This document shows positions 51,982-61,784 of a DNA stretch of 64,000 nucleotides, piece by piece. Origin of the DNA: Saccharomonospora azurea NA-128 (GTDB taxonomy: Bacteria > Actinomycetota > Actinomycetes > Mycobacteriales > Pseudonocardiaceae). The translations under genes and the position numbers were made by a program. The notes below the pieces were generated by a model, which searched no databases, was not told where the DNA came from, and saw nothing but the letters and a program-made list of their open reading frames with translations. The DNA is taken from the NCBI RefSeq assembly GCF_000231055.2, contig NZ_CM001466.1:450866-514865 (forward strand), read 5' to 3'. The stretch's first letter is position 1, and each line of letters opens with the position of its first letter.

Positions 51982-52389
51982 CTAAATGCGCAGAACGCAG
52001 ACGGATGTGAGCAGAGTTCTCCCCACGAGCACTGATCTCTCGCGAGTCCGCGGGACCTGGGCGCAGCAGAGTAGGGTCGCTGCCAGACTGCGCGCATCCC
52101 GGAGTACGGACCTCAGCCGCGAGGAGAGCAGGAGCAGAGGGCCAGCAGTGAACAGCACGGCGAGGCAGAAATGCAGTGCGTCGTGCGCCGGGTCGCTCGG
52201 CGTCGAGTCGGTGGGCGACTGGCTGTGCCCTTCCGCTGCGCCGCCGGAGTGGGTGGTGTCGGCCACGTGGGCCTCTCCGGCTGCGGGCAGGTGGGATGTC
52301 GAGACGACATGGTGCATGCCGAGCACTGCGAGAGCGAGCACGCACAACAGCAACCACTGCGGCACACTGCTGCGCGTACTCCTCCTCAT
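51982..52389 (-). CDS. DUF6153 family membrane protein
   Basis: 135 residues. Helix 1 (WLLLCVLALAVLGMHHVVS) again ends in MHH, a loop rich in His, Ser, Thr and Glu follows, helix 2 is HFCLAVLFTAGPLLLL, and the tail ends LTSVCVLRI. Encoded just before the DUF305 gene, the same order as at 40461/40374. The repeated pairing suggests a functional unit. Confidence 0.82.
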   Translation of the reverse strand: MRRSTRSSVPQWLLLCVLALAVLGMHHVVSTSHLPAAGEAHVADTTHSGGAAEGHSQSPTDSTPSDPAHDALHFCLAVLFTAGPLLLLSSRLRSVLRDARSLAATLLCCAQVPRTRERSVLVGRTLLTSVCVLRI

Positions 52390-52437
52390 GCCAGCCAGGA
52401 TAGCGACGTCTCGATGCTGTTCTGCCGATGCGCTCGG

Positions 52438-53700
52438 CTACCTCATCGGTTGCCCGGCCGGCTCGGCGGTCAGTTGGCGGCTGCGGTGGAGTAGGTGCAG
52501 GGCCAGCACGCAACCCGCCCCGATGAGGGTCAGCCCGGCCCAGATCAGCTGTGGCCACCCGGCTTGGTGGGCCAGGCCGAACACGGTTCCGGTGAAGAGG
52601 TTGCCCAGCAGGATGCCCACGCCGATGACGGTGTTGTAGAAGCCGTAGTGGGTGGCGACGAGGTGGTTGCGGGACAGGCGCACGACCGTGTCCATCTCGA
52701 ACGGGAACACCGCGATCGTGCCGAGCGCGAGCAGGGCCGCCGATAGCAGTACGGTTGCTCCGGCCAGTACGGGCCCGACGGTGGCGGCGCCGGGGACGAG
52801 CAGGAGCGGGACGAACGCCATGGACAGCAGCGTCATCCCGACGACGATGCTGCGGCCGGGTCCCCACCGCTTGCTGAACCACGCGGTTACCCTGAGTTGG
52901 CCGGCGATCGCGACCGCGCCGGATACGACGAACAGCGACGTGACCAGGGCGGTGCTGCCTGCCTCGGATCCCATGATCGTCCGTGCCTGCAGCGGTAGCG
53001 CCAGATAGACCTGGAACGACAGCACGTAGGAGCCGATCATCGCCAGGGAGAACAGGACGAACTGGCGGTTGGCGATGACCGTTCGCCATTCGGCGAGGAC
53101 AGAGCGGCGGTCCGGGCCGCGGTCGGCCGGGTGCTGTGGCAGCGCGCGTGCCTGGAGCACTGTCAGTGCGCCGAACACCGCGGCCGCCACGAGGCAGGTG
53201 ATCCTGAAGTCGAGCGCGGTGAGGGCCAGTCCGACGAGCGGGCCCAGCAGGATGCCGCCCTGGTAGAAGGTGTTGAACAGGGCGAAGGCCTCCACCCTGC
53301 GGTCTCCGGCGTCGGCGGCGAGGTAGGCGCGCACCGCGGGGTTGAACAGGGCACCCGCGAATCCGGTGGCCGCGGAGGCGATCACCAGGGCGGGCAGTGA
53401 GCTGACGATGGCTAGGAGTGCGAAACCGCCGGTGCGCAGCACGCACCCGGCGATGATCAGGGGCTTGTAGCCGAACCGGTCGGCGAGTGTCCCTCCGACG
53501 AGGAACATGCCCTGCTGGGAGAAGTTCCGCACGCCGAGCACCAGGCCGATCGCCCACGCGGCAAGGCCGAGCGGTCCGGCGAGGTAGCCGGCCAGATAGG
53601 GCATCAGCATGTAGAACCCGACGTTGATGCCGAACTGGTTGACCATCAACAGCTTGCTCGGCCGGTCGAACGTGCGGAACTGGCTCACGAGTTGGCTCAT
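52438..53700 (-). CDS. MFS exporter
   Basis: 420 residues, 12 membrane helices. [20 protein letters not shown] is the loop 2-3 signature of the major facilitator superfamily. Similar to exporters of small hydrophilic molecules and siderophores. ATG 53700 overlaps the stop of the cysteine-synthase-like gene by 4 bases, so it probably exports that enzyme's product or a related compound (inference). Confidence 0.88.
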   Translation of the reverse strand: MSQLVSQFRTFDRPSKLLMVNQFGINVGFYMLMPYLAGYLAGPLGLAAWAIGLVLGVRNFSQQGMFLVGGTLADRFGYKPLIIAGCVLRTGGFALLAIVSSLPALVIASAATGFAGALFNPAVRAYLAADAGDRRVEAFALFNTFYQGGILLGPLVGLALTALDFRITCLVAAAVFGALTVLQARALPQHPADRGPDRRSVLAEWRTVIANRQFVLFSLAMIGSYVLSFQVYLALPLQARTIMGSEAGSTALVTSLFVVSGAVAIAGQLRVTAWFSKRWGPGRSIVVGMTLLSMAFVPLLLVPGAATVGPVLAGATVLLSAALLALGTIAVFPFEMDTVVRLSRNHLVATHYGFYNTVIGVGILLGNLFTGTVFGLAHQAGWPQLIWAGLTLIGAGCVLALHLLHRSRQLTAEPAGQPMR

Positions 53701-54821
53701 ACGAGGGCCTCCTGCGCTGTCACGGGGTCGACAACGTGACTGCACCGCGTCCAGTGCCGCACCACCTGTTCTGACGGGGTGTCGATCGTGTCGGGTTCGG
53801 AGGCAGGTGCCGGGCCGAGTAACTCGTGCTCGGCGCAGTAGTCGTCGTTGTAGATGGTGTCGAAGTAGCGGTGTGGAGCGTCGGGGAACACCGCCGCGAT
53901 CCGCGTGTCGGGGTCGTTGTTGCGGGCGGCCCAGCCGGCGACGAGCGCGACTGCTCCCACGCTCCAGCCGCCGCTCGCGTAGTGGGTGGAGGCCAGCCTC
54001 CGGCATGCCCACACGGCTTCTCTGGGGGCAACCCAGTGGACCTCGTCGAAGGCGGGGTAGTCGACGTTGCGGGGGTAGATGCTGGAGCCGAGCCCGCGCA
54101 TCAGCCGTGGGGCGGCCGGCTGACCGAAGATCGTGGAGCCCACGGTGTCGACTCCGATGAGCCGCAGGTGCGGGCAGAACTCCCGCAGCACCCGGGCGAT
54201 GCCGGCCGAGTGCCCGCCCGTACCGACCGAGCAGACCAGGATGTCGATGCGGCCGAGCTGGCCGATGAGCTCCGTGGCGAGCGAGGCGTAGGCCTCCACA
54301 TTGTCCGGATTCTGGTACTGATCTGGGCACCATGACCCGGGTGTGCTCTCGAGCAGCTGCCGGACGCGCTCGCGCCGCGCCTCCTGCCAGCCGCCGGTCG
54401 GGTGCGGCTGCGTGACGAGCTCCACCCGGGCGTTGTGTGCGGCGAGCATGCGGCGCACGATCGGTTCCATGCCGGGGTCGGTGACCAGCGTGACGGGGTG
54501 CCCGTGGACGATCCCGGCGAGGGCCAGGCCGAGGCCGAGAGTGCCGCTGGTCGATTCGACGATCATCGCACCGGGTGTGAGCTCGCCTCGTTCCTTGGCT
54601 CTGCCCACCATGTGCAAGGCGGGGCGGTCTTTCATGCCGCCGGGGTTGGCGCCTTCCAGTTTGGCCCAGAAGCCGCGGCGGGAGCCGGTGAACGGTTCCC
54701 CGATCCACAGCACGGGCGTGTTGCCGATGGCATGCCCGGGCGAGTGGCAGCGCGCGGCCGGACTGAGGAGCTGGGCCGGCGACGAGGTCACCGGCGGTGT
54801 GCTGAGAAGTGTGTGGTTCAT
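53697..54821 (-). CDS. PLP-dependent cysteine synthase/CBS-like enzyme
   Basis: 374 residues of the tryptophan-synthase-beta fold. [14 protein letters not shown], then [20 protein letters not shown] with the PLP lysine (GGMKDRP), then [15 protein letters not shown] for the substrate loop and [13 protein letters not shown] for the phosphate loop. An extra C-terminal segment of about 60 residues is present. The family includes O-acetylserine sulfhydrylases and SbnA-like enzymes that make diaminopropionate precursors of siderophores. The pairing with an MFS exporter would suit a small-molecule (metallophore) pathway. Confidence 0.85.
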   Translation of the reverse strand: MNHTLLSTPPVTSSPAQLLSPAARCHSPGHAIGNTPVLWIGEPFTGSRRGFWAKLEGANPGGMKDRPALHMVGRAKERGELTPGAMIVESTSGTLGLGLALAGIVHGHPVTLVTDPGMEPIVRRMLAAHNARVELVTQPHPTGGWQEARRERVRQLLESTPGSWCPDQYQNPDNVEAYASLATELIGQLGRIDILVCSVGTGGHSAGIARVLREFCPHLRLIGVDTVGSTIFGQPAAPRLMRGLGSSIYPRNVDYPAFDEVHWVAPREAVWACRRLASTHYASGGWSVGAVALVAGWAARNNDPDTRIAAVFPDAPHRYFDTIYNDDYCAEHELLGPAPASEPDTIDTPSEQVVRHWTRCSHVVDPVTAQEALV

Positions 54822-54918
54822 CCCTGTGTCGATCCTTCGCGAAATGCGGTGAGAAACAGCGGTCTGAGGACTGCAGCCGGTGGCCGTGCCGAGCTCGTGC
54901 TCGGCACGGCTGGCGCGC

Positions 54919-55356
54919 TCAGGACCGTGCGATGCAGAGATCGAGAAGCAGGGTGCGCCCGGTTCGTCGGTGCGTGCGGTGGCCTACTGACGGCGAGCCC
55001 CGCGGGATGCAGGGACCGGATTGGGTGACGATCGACACTGCGATCGCCAGGGCCCCGAGCGCTGCCAGGCCGTCGAGCGTGCCCTCGGAGCGGGGCAGCG
55101 CATGGCCGGTCTCGGTGAGGACGTGCTGCTGGTCGGGATGACCCGGGTGGCAGTCGGTGTTCGCGGAGTGTCCAAAGTGAGCTGAATGCTGCGCGACAAC
55201 GGCCGCGCGCACTGTGTTATGTCCGTGGTCACTCTCGGTATGGGAACGGGGTTCGCACAGCAGTATCAGGTGCAGAGCGACGAATGGCACGAGCACCGCG
55301 AAGGCGGCGGCGACCACTAATAAGTGGTGACGATGCGCGGCCAGTCGAAATCTCAC
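54919..55356 (-). CDS. DUF6153-like membrane protein, divergent
   Basis: 145 residues. Helix 1 ([20 protein letters not shown]), a His/Ser/Asp-rich loop with two Cys (CEPRS and DCHPGHPDQ), helix 2 [14 protein letters not shown], and the tail ends [10 protein letters not shown], which matches the LCVLR ending of the other three. More divergent than they are, so family membership is tentative. Confidence 0.6.
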   Translation of the reverse strand: MRFRLAAHRHHLLVVAAAFAVLVPFVALHLILLCEPRSHTESDHGHNTVRAAVVAQHSAHFGHSANTDCHPGHPDQQHVLTETGHALPRSEGTLDGLAALGALAIAVSIVTQSGPCIPRGSPSVGHRTHRRTGRTLLLDLCIARS

Positions 55357-55829
55357 AGTAACGAAAACTAACAGCCGCGAGGTGTTGTTGGGGTAAACGG
55401 CCTAGCGGATTAGCCCGTTCGGTCCCTGGTATCGCCGTGGAGGGGTACCCCTGCAGCAGCGTTTGTGCCCTGCCTTCACTACGATCCTTCATCGTTGATT
55501 GGGGTGCTCTCGTGAACGGGAGCCCACCATGGCCGTGTGGCCTCGACCGCTCTCGGCCTGTGCGGGTGCCGGCGCGAAAGACCGCTCGAGGTGATCATTC
55601 TCTGTGTGATCCCTCGCAGGTCAGATCGCGAGTGGACGGTGGGCGGACGTCTGGGGTTGTCCTGCACGCGGAGGGCAGGCCGCTCAGTGCTTTCGCGTGG
55701 CAGAGTTGCCGCCGCGTCGCCGTCCTGCCCCGGAGCCAACACGGACAGCTTTGGCGACAGTCAGAACAACGGACAACGCTGGACCGACGCCTGGCATTCG
55801 TCTACGCGCAGTCCGTACCGTGCGGGTGG
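55357..55829. other. no recognisable gene
   Basis: 470 bases between a DUF6153-like start and a ccdA stop. Open frames exist but none has domain similarity or plausible composition. It may contain the promoter of the minus-strand DUF6153-cysteine-synthase-MFS run at its left edge. Confidence 0.4.
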
Positions 55830-56570
55830 TCAGATGGGCGGCCAGCCGAGGCGTGCGTAGAAGCCGAGCATCCGACTCATGAGGGCGGTCCAGCCACCCG
55901 TCATCATCACGATCCCCATGACGACGAGGACAAGGCCGCCGGCGACTTCGATCCGGCGTGAGTGGTTCCGAAGCCAGTTGAGGCGTACCTTGCCCCGGGC
56001 CACTCCCACGGCGACCAGTAGGAACGGCACCCCCAGGCCGAGGGAGTAAGCCAGGAGCAGCAGTGTGCCTCGTGCCACGGTCGCGGTGCTGGCAGCCGTG
56101 GCCAGGATGGACGCGAGCGCCGGTCCAACGCACGGCGTCCAGCCGAACGCGAACGCGGCGCCGAGCGGCAAGGCTCCACCCGGCCCGCGGCTGAACCTGC
56201 TGAGATCGAACCGGAACTCGCGGTGCAGGAACGGAATCCTGAGCAGACCGGTCATGGCGAGCCCCATGATCACGATCAACGTGCCGCCGACCAGGTTGAT
56301 CGTCCGTAGGTTCTGGGCCAGTAGCAGCCCCAGCGCGGACGATGTCGCGCCGAGTGCTGTGAACACCGCGGAGAAGCCGGCGACAAACAGCGAGGCTCCG
56401 AGCAACGCGCGACGGCGCGCGCCGGCAGTCAGGCGCCCGGCGTCCGTCTGCTCCCTCGACAGGCCTGCGACGTAGGAGATGTAACCGGGCAGTAGCGGGA
56501 GGGTGCACGGTGACGTGAACGAGATCAAGCCTGCCACCAGCGCCAGCGACGCCAGCGCGAAGAACTCCAC
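55830..56570 (-). CDS. ccdA: CcdA cytochrome c biogenesis/thiol transport protein
   Basis: 246 residues, six helices. Redox cysteines are in SFTSPCTLPLLPGYISYVAG and FGWTPCVGPALASIL. It brings reducing power across the membrane, here probably for the CcmG/CcmH thiol steps of the operon that starts divergently 143 bases away. A different copy from the one at 19638. Confidence 0.93.
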   Translation of the reverse strand: MEFFALASLALVAGLISFTSPCTLPLLPGYISYVAGLSREQTDAGRLTAGARRRALLGASLFVAGFSAVFTALGATSSALGLLLAQNLRTINLVGGTLIVIMGLAMTGLLRIPFLHREFRFDLSRFSRGPGGALPLGAAFAFGWTPCVGPALASILATAASTATVARGTLLLLAYSLGLGVPFLLVAVGVARGKVRLNWLRNHSRRIEVAGGLVLVVMGIVMMTGGWTALMSRMLGFYARLGWPPI

Positions 56571-56639
56571 GTACGTCGACCTCCGTTTCCTGCCTGTTGG
56601 GGCCCCGGTGGGTGGGTACGAGGATGCCCTCGTATCCTC

Positions 56640-56656
56640 CTACGAAAGATAGTAGA
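56640..56656. promoter_or_regulatory. BlaI-like operator between ccdA and ccmA
   Basis: CTACGAAAGATAGTAGA. On the minus strand it reads TCTACTATCTTTCGTAG, with ACTA and TAGG arms 7 bases apart as in the site at 50961. Central position between the divergent ccdA and ccmA genes, so one regulator could control both. Confidence 0.6.
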
Positions 56657-56713
56657 CAGTACCGTGCTGAGCCTCGCGTCCGGCGGTCTCAGCGCTCATG
56701 CGAAGCAGGATCG

Positions 56714-57397
56714 ATGCCGAAATTATTGACCGACGACGAGGCCGTCGTGTCGTTGGTGGACATCTCCGTCGACGTCGATCGTGTGCCGGTCCTGCGCGGG
56801 CTCGATCTGACCGTGCGCAGGGGTGAGTCCGTCGGATTCATCGGCGCGAACGGTTCTGGAAAGACCACACTGCTGCGGGTCCTGGCCACATTGCTGCCAC
56901 CCACCAGGGGCAAGGGACGCGTACTCGGTGCCACGCTCGGTTCGCCGGCCTGCGCGGCGGTGCGCCCGCGAATCGCGTTGGTAGGACACGCCCCGGCGTT
57001 GTATCCGCAGTTGTCGTTGCGAGAGAACCTGCACTTCGTGGCCAGGCTCACTGGTCACCGCGACGGAGAGGCGGACGAGGCCTTGGAGTTGGTGGGCTTG
57101 GGCGGGGCCGCCGACCGATGGGCTGAGGTGTGCTCGCAGGGCATGCAGCGGCGAGCCGAGTTGGCCAGGGTGCTACTCACCGAGCCTGCGTTGCTACTGC
57201 TGGACGAGGCGCACGCTGGTCTGGACACGGCCTCGGCAGGGTTGGTCGAGGCCGTCGTCGGGCGGGTACGGGCCCGGGGTGGCGCTGCCGTCGTGGTCTC
57301 GCACGATCATCCGCGGCTGCTCGACGTGGCGGATCGCGTGGTAAAGATCGCAGACGGACAGGCGACTCCGGTCCAGCCCGGGCCGGTGGTCGCATGA
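56714..57397 (+). CDS. ccmA: heme exporter ATP-binding protein CcmA
   Basis: 227 residues from ATG 56714. Walker A IGANGSGKTTLLRVLATLLP, Walker B ALLLLDEAHAGLD, signature region CSQGMQRRAELARVLLTEP (SQGM in place of LSGGQ, typical of CcmA). It powers release of holo-CcmE from CcmABC. First gene of the ccm operon; overlaps ccmB by ATGA. Confidence 0.9.
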   Translation: MPKLLTDDEAVVSLVDISVDVDRVPVLRGLDLTVRRGESVGFIGANGSGKTTLLRVLATLLPPTRGKGRVLGATLGSPACAAVRPRIALVGHAPALYPQLSLRENLHFVARLTGHRDGEADEALELVGLGGAADRWAEVCSQGMQRRAELARVLLTEPALLLLDEAHAGLDTASAGLVEAVVGRVRARGGAAVVVSHDHPRLLDVADRVVKIADGQATPVQPGPVVA

Positions 57398-58077
57398 GCG
57401 CGGATACCACGCCTGGCGCGCTGCGGCAATGTCTTGAATTGGCACGTAAAGATCTGCGGCAGGAACTACGGGCCGGAGAGGCGCTGCTGGTGACGGCACC
57501 GTTCGGGGCAGCTGGGCTGCTGCTGGTCCCGCTGGCCATCGGCAGCGATGTCCCCCTGCTCCGCCAGATTGGCCCGGGCCTGTACTGGGTGGTCATGTTG
57601 CTGTTCGGTGTGCTGGTGACCCTGCGGCAGAGCGCGGTGGACGGGCCGGCACAACTGGCGATGGTGCGGCTATTCGGTGTGCATCCGGCGGTGCGCCTGG
57701 CCGGGCGAGCGGCAGCGAACACGGTGCTGCTGTTGATATTCGAGGCCCTGCTCATACCGGTCGCGGTCATCTTGTACGACCCGGACCTTTCCGGCTGGGT
57801 CTGGCTGCTGCCGGTGTTCCCGCTTGTCGCCGTCGGGCTGGCGCTTTTGGGCACGCTGGCCAACGCACTCGCGCAGGGACTGGCGAGTCGCACCGCTCTG
57901 GGGCCGCTGCTGGTGGTGCCGGTGTCACTACCCCTGTTGCTGGGCGCGACGCAGGTCCTGGAGGCCGCGCGGTACGGCCACCAGCCATGGTCGTGGCTCC
58001 TGCTCATTCTCACTGTCGACCTGGCCGTGGCGGTCGCCCTCGGCCTGGTCTCCCGGCACTTGGAGGAGGCCGCGTGA
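57394..58077 (+). CDS. ccmB: heme exporter membrane protein CcmB
   Basis: 227 residues, six helices. ARKDLRQELRAGEALLVTAP at the start and SRTALGPLLVVPVSLPLLLG in the second half match CcmB. Partner of CcmA and CcmC. Its stop overlaps the ccmC start. Confidence 0.88.
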   Translation: MSADTTPGALRQCLELARKDLRQELRAGEALLVTAPFGAAGLLLVPLAIGSDVPLLRQIGPGLYWVVMLLFGVLVTLRQSAVDGPAQLAMVRLFGVHPAVRLAGRAAANTVLLLIFEALLIPVAVILYDPDLSGWVWLLPVFPLVAVGLALLGTLANALAQGLASRTALGPLLVVPVSLPLLLGATQVLEAARYGHQPWSWLLLILTVDLAVAVALGLVSRHLEEAA

Positions 58078-58796
58078 TGCTGTTCGGACGTCGCTTGTCG
58101 ATTGCCACCGCGCTGGTGGTGGCAATCGGGATCGCAGGTGCGATGCTCGCTCCGCCCGACCGGCTGCAGGGCAACCTGCAACGGCTGATGTACGTGCACG
58201 TGCCCGCGGCGTGGGTGGCCTACCTCAGCTTCGCGGTGACGGCGGGCGCCGCTGCGGCGTGGTTGTGGCGGCGCCAGCCCCGCTACGACCGAATAGCCGT
58301 AGCGAGCGCCGAGGCGGGCGTGTTCTTCACCGGACTGGCGATCGTGCTCGGTTCGATCTGGGGTAAGCCCACCTGGGGTGTGTGGTGGACGTGGGACCCG
58401 CGAGTGGTGACCACGGCGGTGATGTTCTTCGTCTACCTGGGCTATCTCGCGTTGCGGCGAGCGACCCTTGATCCGGTGGCCCGCGCGCGCCGGTCGGCTG
58501 TGTTCGGCGTGGTGGCGTTCGTGCAAGTACCGATTGTGCACATGTCGGTGGTGTGGTGGCGAACGCTGCACCAACCTCCGACTGTGCTGAAACCGGGTGA
58601 TCCGAGCATCGACCACACCATGCTGGCGGCGTTGTTGGTCAACGTGTTGGCTTTCACGCTGTTGTACCTGGTCATGGTCCGGGCGCGTGTGCGGCTGGAG
58701 GCATTGGAGGAAGAGCTCGAGGCCAGGCAAGTGGCCGAGGGTCGGGAGCTGGCAGGCAACGCGGTGCTGGCTCCGCGGTTGGAGAAGGGTTCGTGA
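58077..58796 (+). CDS. ccmC: heme-handling protein CcmC
   Basis: 239 residues, six helices. The WWD heme-binding domain is GKPTWGVWWTWDPRVVTTAV, flanked by His in LMYVHVPAAWVAY and in VHMSVVWWRTLHQP. It loads heme on CcmE. ATG 58077 lies 7 bases after GGAGGAGG; GTG 58074 is an alternative. Confidence 0.93.
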   Translation: MLFGRRLSIATALVVAIGIAGAMLAPPDRLQGNLQRLMYVHVPAAWVAYLSFAVTAGAAAAWLWRRQPRYDRIAVASAEAGVFFTGLAIVLGSIWGKPTWGVWWTWDPRVVTTAVMFFVYLGYLALRRATLDPVARARRSAVFGVVAFVQVPIVHMSVVWWRTLHQPPTVLKPGDPSIDHTMLAALLVNVLAFTLLYLVMVRARVRLEALEEELEARQVAEGRELAGNAVLAPRLEKGS

Positions 58797-58800
58797 GCTG

Positions 58801-58923
58801 ATGTTTGAATGGGCCTGGGTAGCACTCGGTTACGGTGCCACCGCGCTCGCCATGGCGACGTACTTGATCAGCCTGACCTATCGGTGGGCACGGGCACGGC
58901 GTCGAATGGGAGAGCAGCGGTGA
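58801..58923 (+). CDS. ccmD: CcmD small membrane protein
   Basis: 40 residues: one helix (WVALGYGATALAMATYLISL) starting MFEWAW and an Arg-rich cytoplasmic tail (RWARARRRMGEQR). Size, topology and position between ccmC and ccmE identify it as CcmD, which helps CcmABC release holo-CcmE. Confidence 0.82.
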   Translation: MFEWAWVALGYGATALAMATYLISLTYRWARARRRMGEQR

Positions 58924-59336
58924 AGCGCTACCGAATGCTCGCGGTGTCCGGAGTGGGGCTGGTCGCGGTGTTGGCCGGCCTGCTGTTCTTCGGCAACCTC
59001 AATCAGAATCTGGTGTACTACCTGACCCCGCAGGAAGCCGTTGCTCAGCGGGCCGACTTCGCCGACGGACGCCGCTTCCAGCTCGGCGGGCTCGTCGAGA
59101 AGGACAGCGTGGTCAAGACCGCGAACAGACTGCGGTTCACGCTCACGTCCGGCACCGGACCCGGTTCCGACACGGTGGCCATCGAGCATCACGGCGCGCC
59201 AGCACAGCTGTTCCAATCCGGGATTGGCGTCGTGCTCGAGGGTTCCTGGCGTGGCGACGTCTTCGTCTCCGACACGATGAAGGTCAAGCACGACGAGAAC
59301 TACCAGCCACCGGCCCCGGATGGTGAGAAATCGTGA
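58920..59336 (+). CDS. ccmE: cytochrome c-type heme chaperone CcmE
   Basis: 138 residues from GTG 58920 (overlap with ccmD). One N-terminal anchor, YYLTPQEAVAQ, RRFQLGGLVEKDSVV, VVLEGSW, and the heme-attachment motif KHDENYQPP with the covalent-binding His and nearby Tyr. It is the His form (HxxxY), as in proteobacteria, not the Cys form. Confidence 0.93.
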   Translation: MKRYRMLAVSGVGLVAVLAGLLFFGNLNQNLVYYLTPQEAVAQRADFADGRRFQLGGLVEKDSVVKTANRLRFTLTSGTGPGSDTVAIEHHGAPAQLFQSGIGVVLEGSWRGDVFVSDTMKVKHDENYQPPAPDGEKS

Positions 59337-61303
59337 GCGTCGTGACTCCCGCGGTGGGCTGGGGTGGCACGCTGTTGGGCCTGTCCGGTTCGATCGTGTT
59401 GGCGCTGTTCGGCTTCCGCGCTCAGCAGCGCCCCGAAGCGATCCGCCGAACCCAGTTGCGGTTCGCCGTCGGTTGCATGGTCGGTGGTGCCATCCTGGCG
59501 ATGGGTGCGCTCGAAGTGGCCCTGCTGACGGACAACTTCGCCGTGTCCTACGTGGCCGAGAACCATTCCCGCGCAACGCCACTGCTGTTCACGATCACCA
59601 GCGCCTGGTCGGCATTGGGCGGCAGCATCATCCTCTGGACACTCGTCCTCACCGGCTACACGGCCATGGTCATGCGGCAGGTGCGCAGCACCCACGATCG
59701 GTTGGGCACAGGAGCACTCGGCGTGCTCGGCCTGGTCAACATCTTCTTCTTCGTCCTAGTGTCCACCGTGGCCAACCCGTTCAAGATTCTGCCTGACCCA
59801 CCGGCGGATGGCCCCGGGCCCAATCCCATCCTGGCCGACCACATCATGGTGGCCTTCCACCCGCCCATGCTTTATCTCGGGTTCGTCGGGTTCACCGTGC
59901 CGTTCGCGTTCGCCATGTCGGCGTTGCTACTGCGCAAGGGTGGCGTGGAATGGCTGCGGCGAACCCGGCGGGCGAACTTGGTCGCCTGGAGCTTCCTGAC
60001 CGGTGGGCTCGTGCTCGGGGCGTGGTGGTCCTACGAAGTACTCGGTTGGGGTGGCTACTGGGCGTGGGATCCGGTCGAGAACGCGGCACTCATCCCATGG
60101 CTCGTGGCGACCGCCTTCATCCACTCCGCTGTCGTCCAGGTCAAGCGCGGGATGCTGCAAGCGTGGAACTTCGTGCTCGTGATCGCCACATTCGCGTTGA
60201 CGATCCTCGGCACATTCCTCACCCGCTCCGGCGTCGTGGCTTCGGTGCACTCGTTCACCGAGTCCGGCGTTGGCTCGGTGTTCCTGGGGTTCCTCATGTT
60301 GGTGCTGGTCGGCGGGTTCACTTTGTTCGCGCTGCGCGGTGAGCGCATTGCCTCGCCGTCACGGCCGGAGTCATTGGCCAGTCGCGAGGGTGTGTTCCTG
60401 GTCAACAACCTGTTGCTGACCGTGTTCGCGTTCGTCGTGCTCACCGGCACCCTGTACCCGATCGTCGTTGAGTTCATGACCGGGGAACAGGTCTCGGTCG
60501 GCAGGCCGTACTTCGACCGGATGTCCGTGCCGCTGGCGTTCGCCCTGCTGTTGGCGATGGGCATCGGCCCGTTCACCCCTTACCGTTATGCCTCACCTCG
60601 CGTGTTGTGGACCCGGCTGCGGGTTCCGCTGCTACTCGCCAGCGCAGCTGCGGCGGCTCTGGTGCTCGCCGGAATCCGCTCGCCGGGCGTGGTCGCCGTG
60701 GTTGCCATCGCGGTCGGCATCGTCGCGGCGAGCGTGCGCCACCTGATCGTCACCGCGCCGAAGCCCCGCTGGAAGGGCGTGCCGCGGCTGCTGCGTGGGC
60801 AGCGTGCGTACTGGGGCGGACAGTTGGCCCACATCGGCGTCGCGCTGGTCGCCGTCACCATCGCCGTGTCCGGGGCCTTGGCCAGCAAGGCCACGGTGAC
60901 CCTCGACCGCGGCGAGACCGTCGAGTTCGCCGGCTACGAGCTGACGTTCGATCGTACGGAGCGGCATCAGCAACCGGATCGAGTGAGCACTGACGCGCAC
61001 ATCGTCTTTCGTGACGGTGATCAGGTGGTCTGGATCGGTCGGCCGCTGCTGAACACCTTCCCCAACCAACCCCAGTCGATCGGCCAGCCCGACGTCTGGA
61101 CCACCCCAGGGCGCGACATCTACATCTCCCTCGCCCAGTTTGACCCGGAGCGCGTGTCGCTCAACCTCTACCACTACCCCCTGATGGCATGGCTGTGGGT
61201 CAGCGGCTTTGTGATGGCCGCAGGCGGTTTCTGGGCACTGAGTGGCCGGGCGCAGCGCACGAGCCGGCAGGACTCGCTGGAACGGGTGACCATCGATGCG
61301 TAG
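59333..61303 (+). CDS. ccmF: cytochrome c heme lyase subunit CcmF
   Basis: 656 residues, about 15 helices. ENHSRATPLLFTITSAWSAL and the WWD domain WWSYEVLGWGGYWAWDPVEN, then FLTRSGVVASVHSFTESGVG with conserved His. It attaches heme from CcmE to CXXCH motifs of apocytochromes. GTG 59333 overlaps ccmE by 4 bases. Confidence 0.95.
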   Translation: MSVVTPAVGWGGTLLGLSGSIVLALFGFRAQQRPEAIRRTQLRFAVGCMVGGAILAMGALEVALLTDNFAVSYVAENHSRATPLLFTITSAWSALGGSIILWTLVLTGYTAMVMRQVRSTHDRLGTGALGVLGLVNIFFFVLVSTVANPFKILPDPPADGPGPNPILADHIMVAFHPPMLYLGFVGFTVPFAFAMSALLLRKGGVEWLRRTRRANLVAWSFLTGGLVLGAWWSYEVLGWGGYWAWDPVENAALIPWLVATAFIHSAVVQVKRGMLQAWNFVLVIATFALTILGTFLTRSGVVASVHSFTESGVGSVFLGFLMLVLVGGFTLFALRGERIASPSRPESLASREGVFLVNNLLLTVFAFVVLTGTLYPIVVEFMTGEQVSVGRPYFDRMSVPLAFALLLAMGIGPFTPYRYASPRVLWTRLRVPLLLASAAAAALVLAGIRSPGVVAVVAIAVGIVAASVRHLIVTAPKPRWKGVPRLLRGQRAYWGGQLAHIGVALVAVTIAVSGALASKATVTLDRGETVEFAGYELTFDRTERHQQPDRVSTDAHIVFRDGDQVVWIGRPLLNTFPNQPQSIGQPDVWTTPGRDIYISLAQFDPERVSLNLYHYPLMAWLWVSGFVMAAGGFWALSGRAQRTSRQDSLERVTIDA

Positions 61304-61784
61304 CCGCGTGACTCAGGTGAGCATCGTGCTGGCCGTGCTGAGTCTGCTGGGCGTGACGATGGCAGGACTGCTGACCGGCTGGTCGGGCACGGAGGATCAG
61401 GCCTCCGAGCTCGAGCAGCGGCTGCGTTGCCCGACGTGCGCGAGCGTGTCCATCGCCGAGTCCCCCTCCGATACCGCGACGGCCATGCGCACGGTGGTGG
61501 CCGAGCAGGTCGCCGCCGGGCGAACCGACCAGCAGATCATCGACTACTTCCGCGCCCGCTACGGCGACTGGGTCCTGCTCGACCCACCCGCGAAAGGCCA
61601 GACGCTGCCGCTGTGGCTGCTGCCGTTCGCCGCGCTGGCGGTCGGTGCTGTGGTGCTGATTTTCCTCCGTGGCCGGCGGTCACCGGAACCGGGCGACGAT
61701 GTACTAGACCCGGCCCAGCTTGAGCGCGTTGCCCGCGCGGTCGAGCAGGCGCGGGCCAAAGCCGACAGGGAGGAGGTGCCATGA
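61296..61784 (+). CDS. ccmH: cytochrome c maturation protein CcmH
   Basis: 162 residues. Signal anchor, then the LRCPTC motif (RLRCPTCASVSIAESPSDTA) that reduces apocytochrome thiols, then RARYGDWVLLDPPAKGQTLP, and a C-terminal helix. Overlaps ccmF by 8 bases and the next gene by ATGA. Confidence 0.93.
   Translation: MRSRVTQVSIVLAVLSLLGVTMAGLLTGWSGTEDQASELEQRLRCPTCASVSIAESPSDTATAMRTVVAEQVAAGRTDQQIIDYFRARYGDWVLLDPPAKGQTLPLWLLPFAALAVGAVVLIFLRGRRSPEPGDDVLDPAQLERVARAVEQARAKADREEVP

Noticed and set aside
53557-54708. Extension of the MFS gene upstream as one 756-codon protein
   Set aside because: The upstream part is the wrong frame of the cysteine-synthase-like gene; ATG 53700 begins a normal 12-helix transporter.
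57177-58730. 517-codon minus-strand frame across ccmA, ccmB and ccmC
   Set aside because: Three well-defined ccm genes occupy the plus strand; the antisense is Arg/His/Pro-rich noise.
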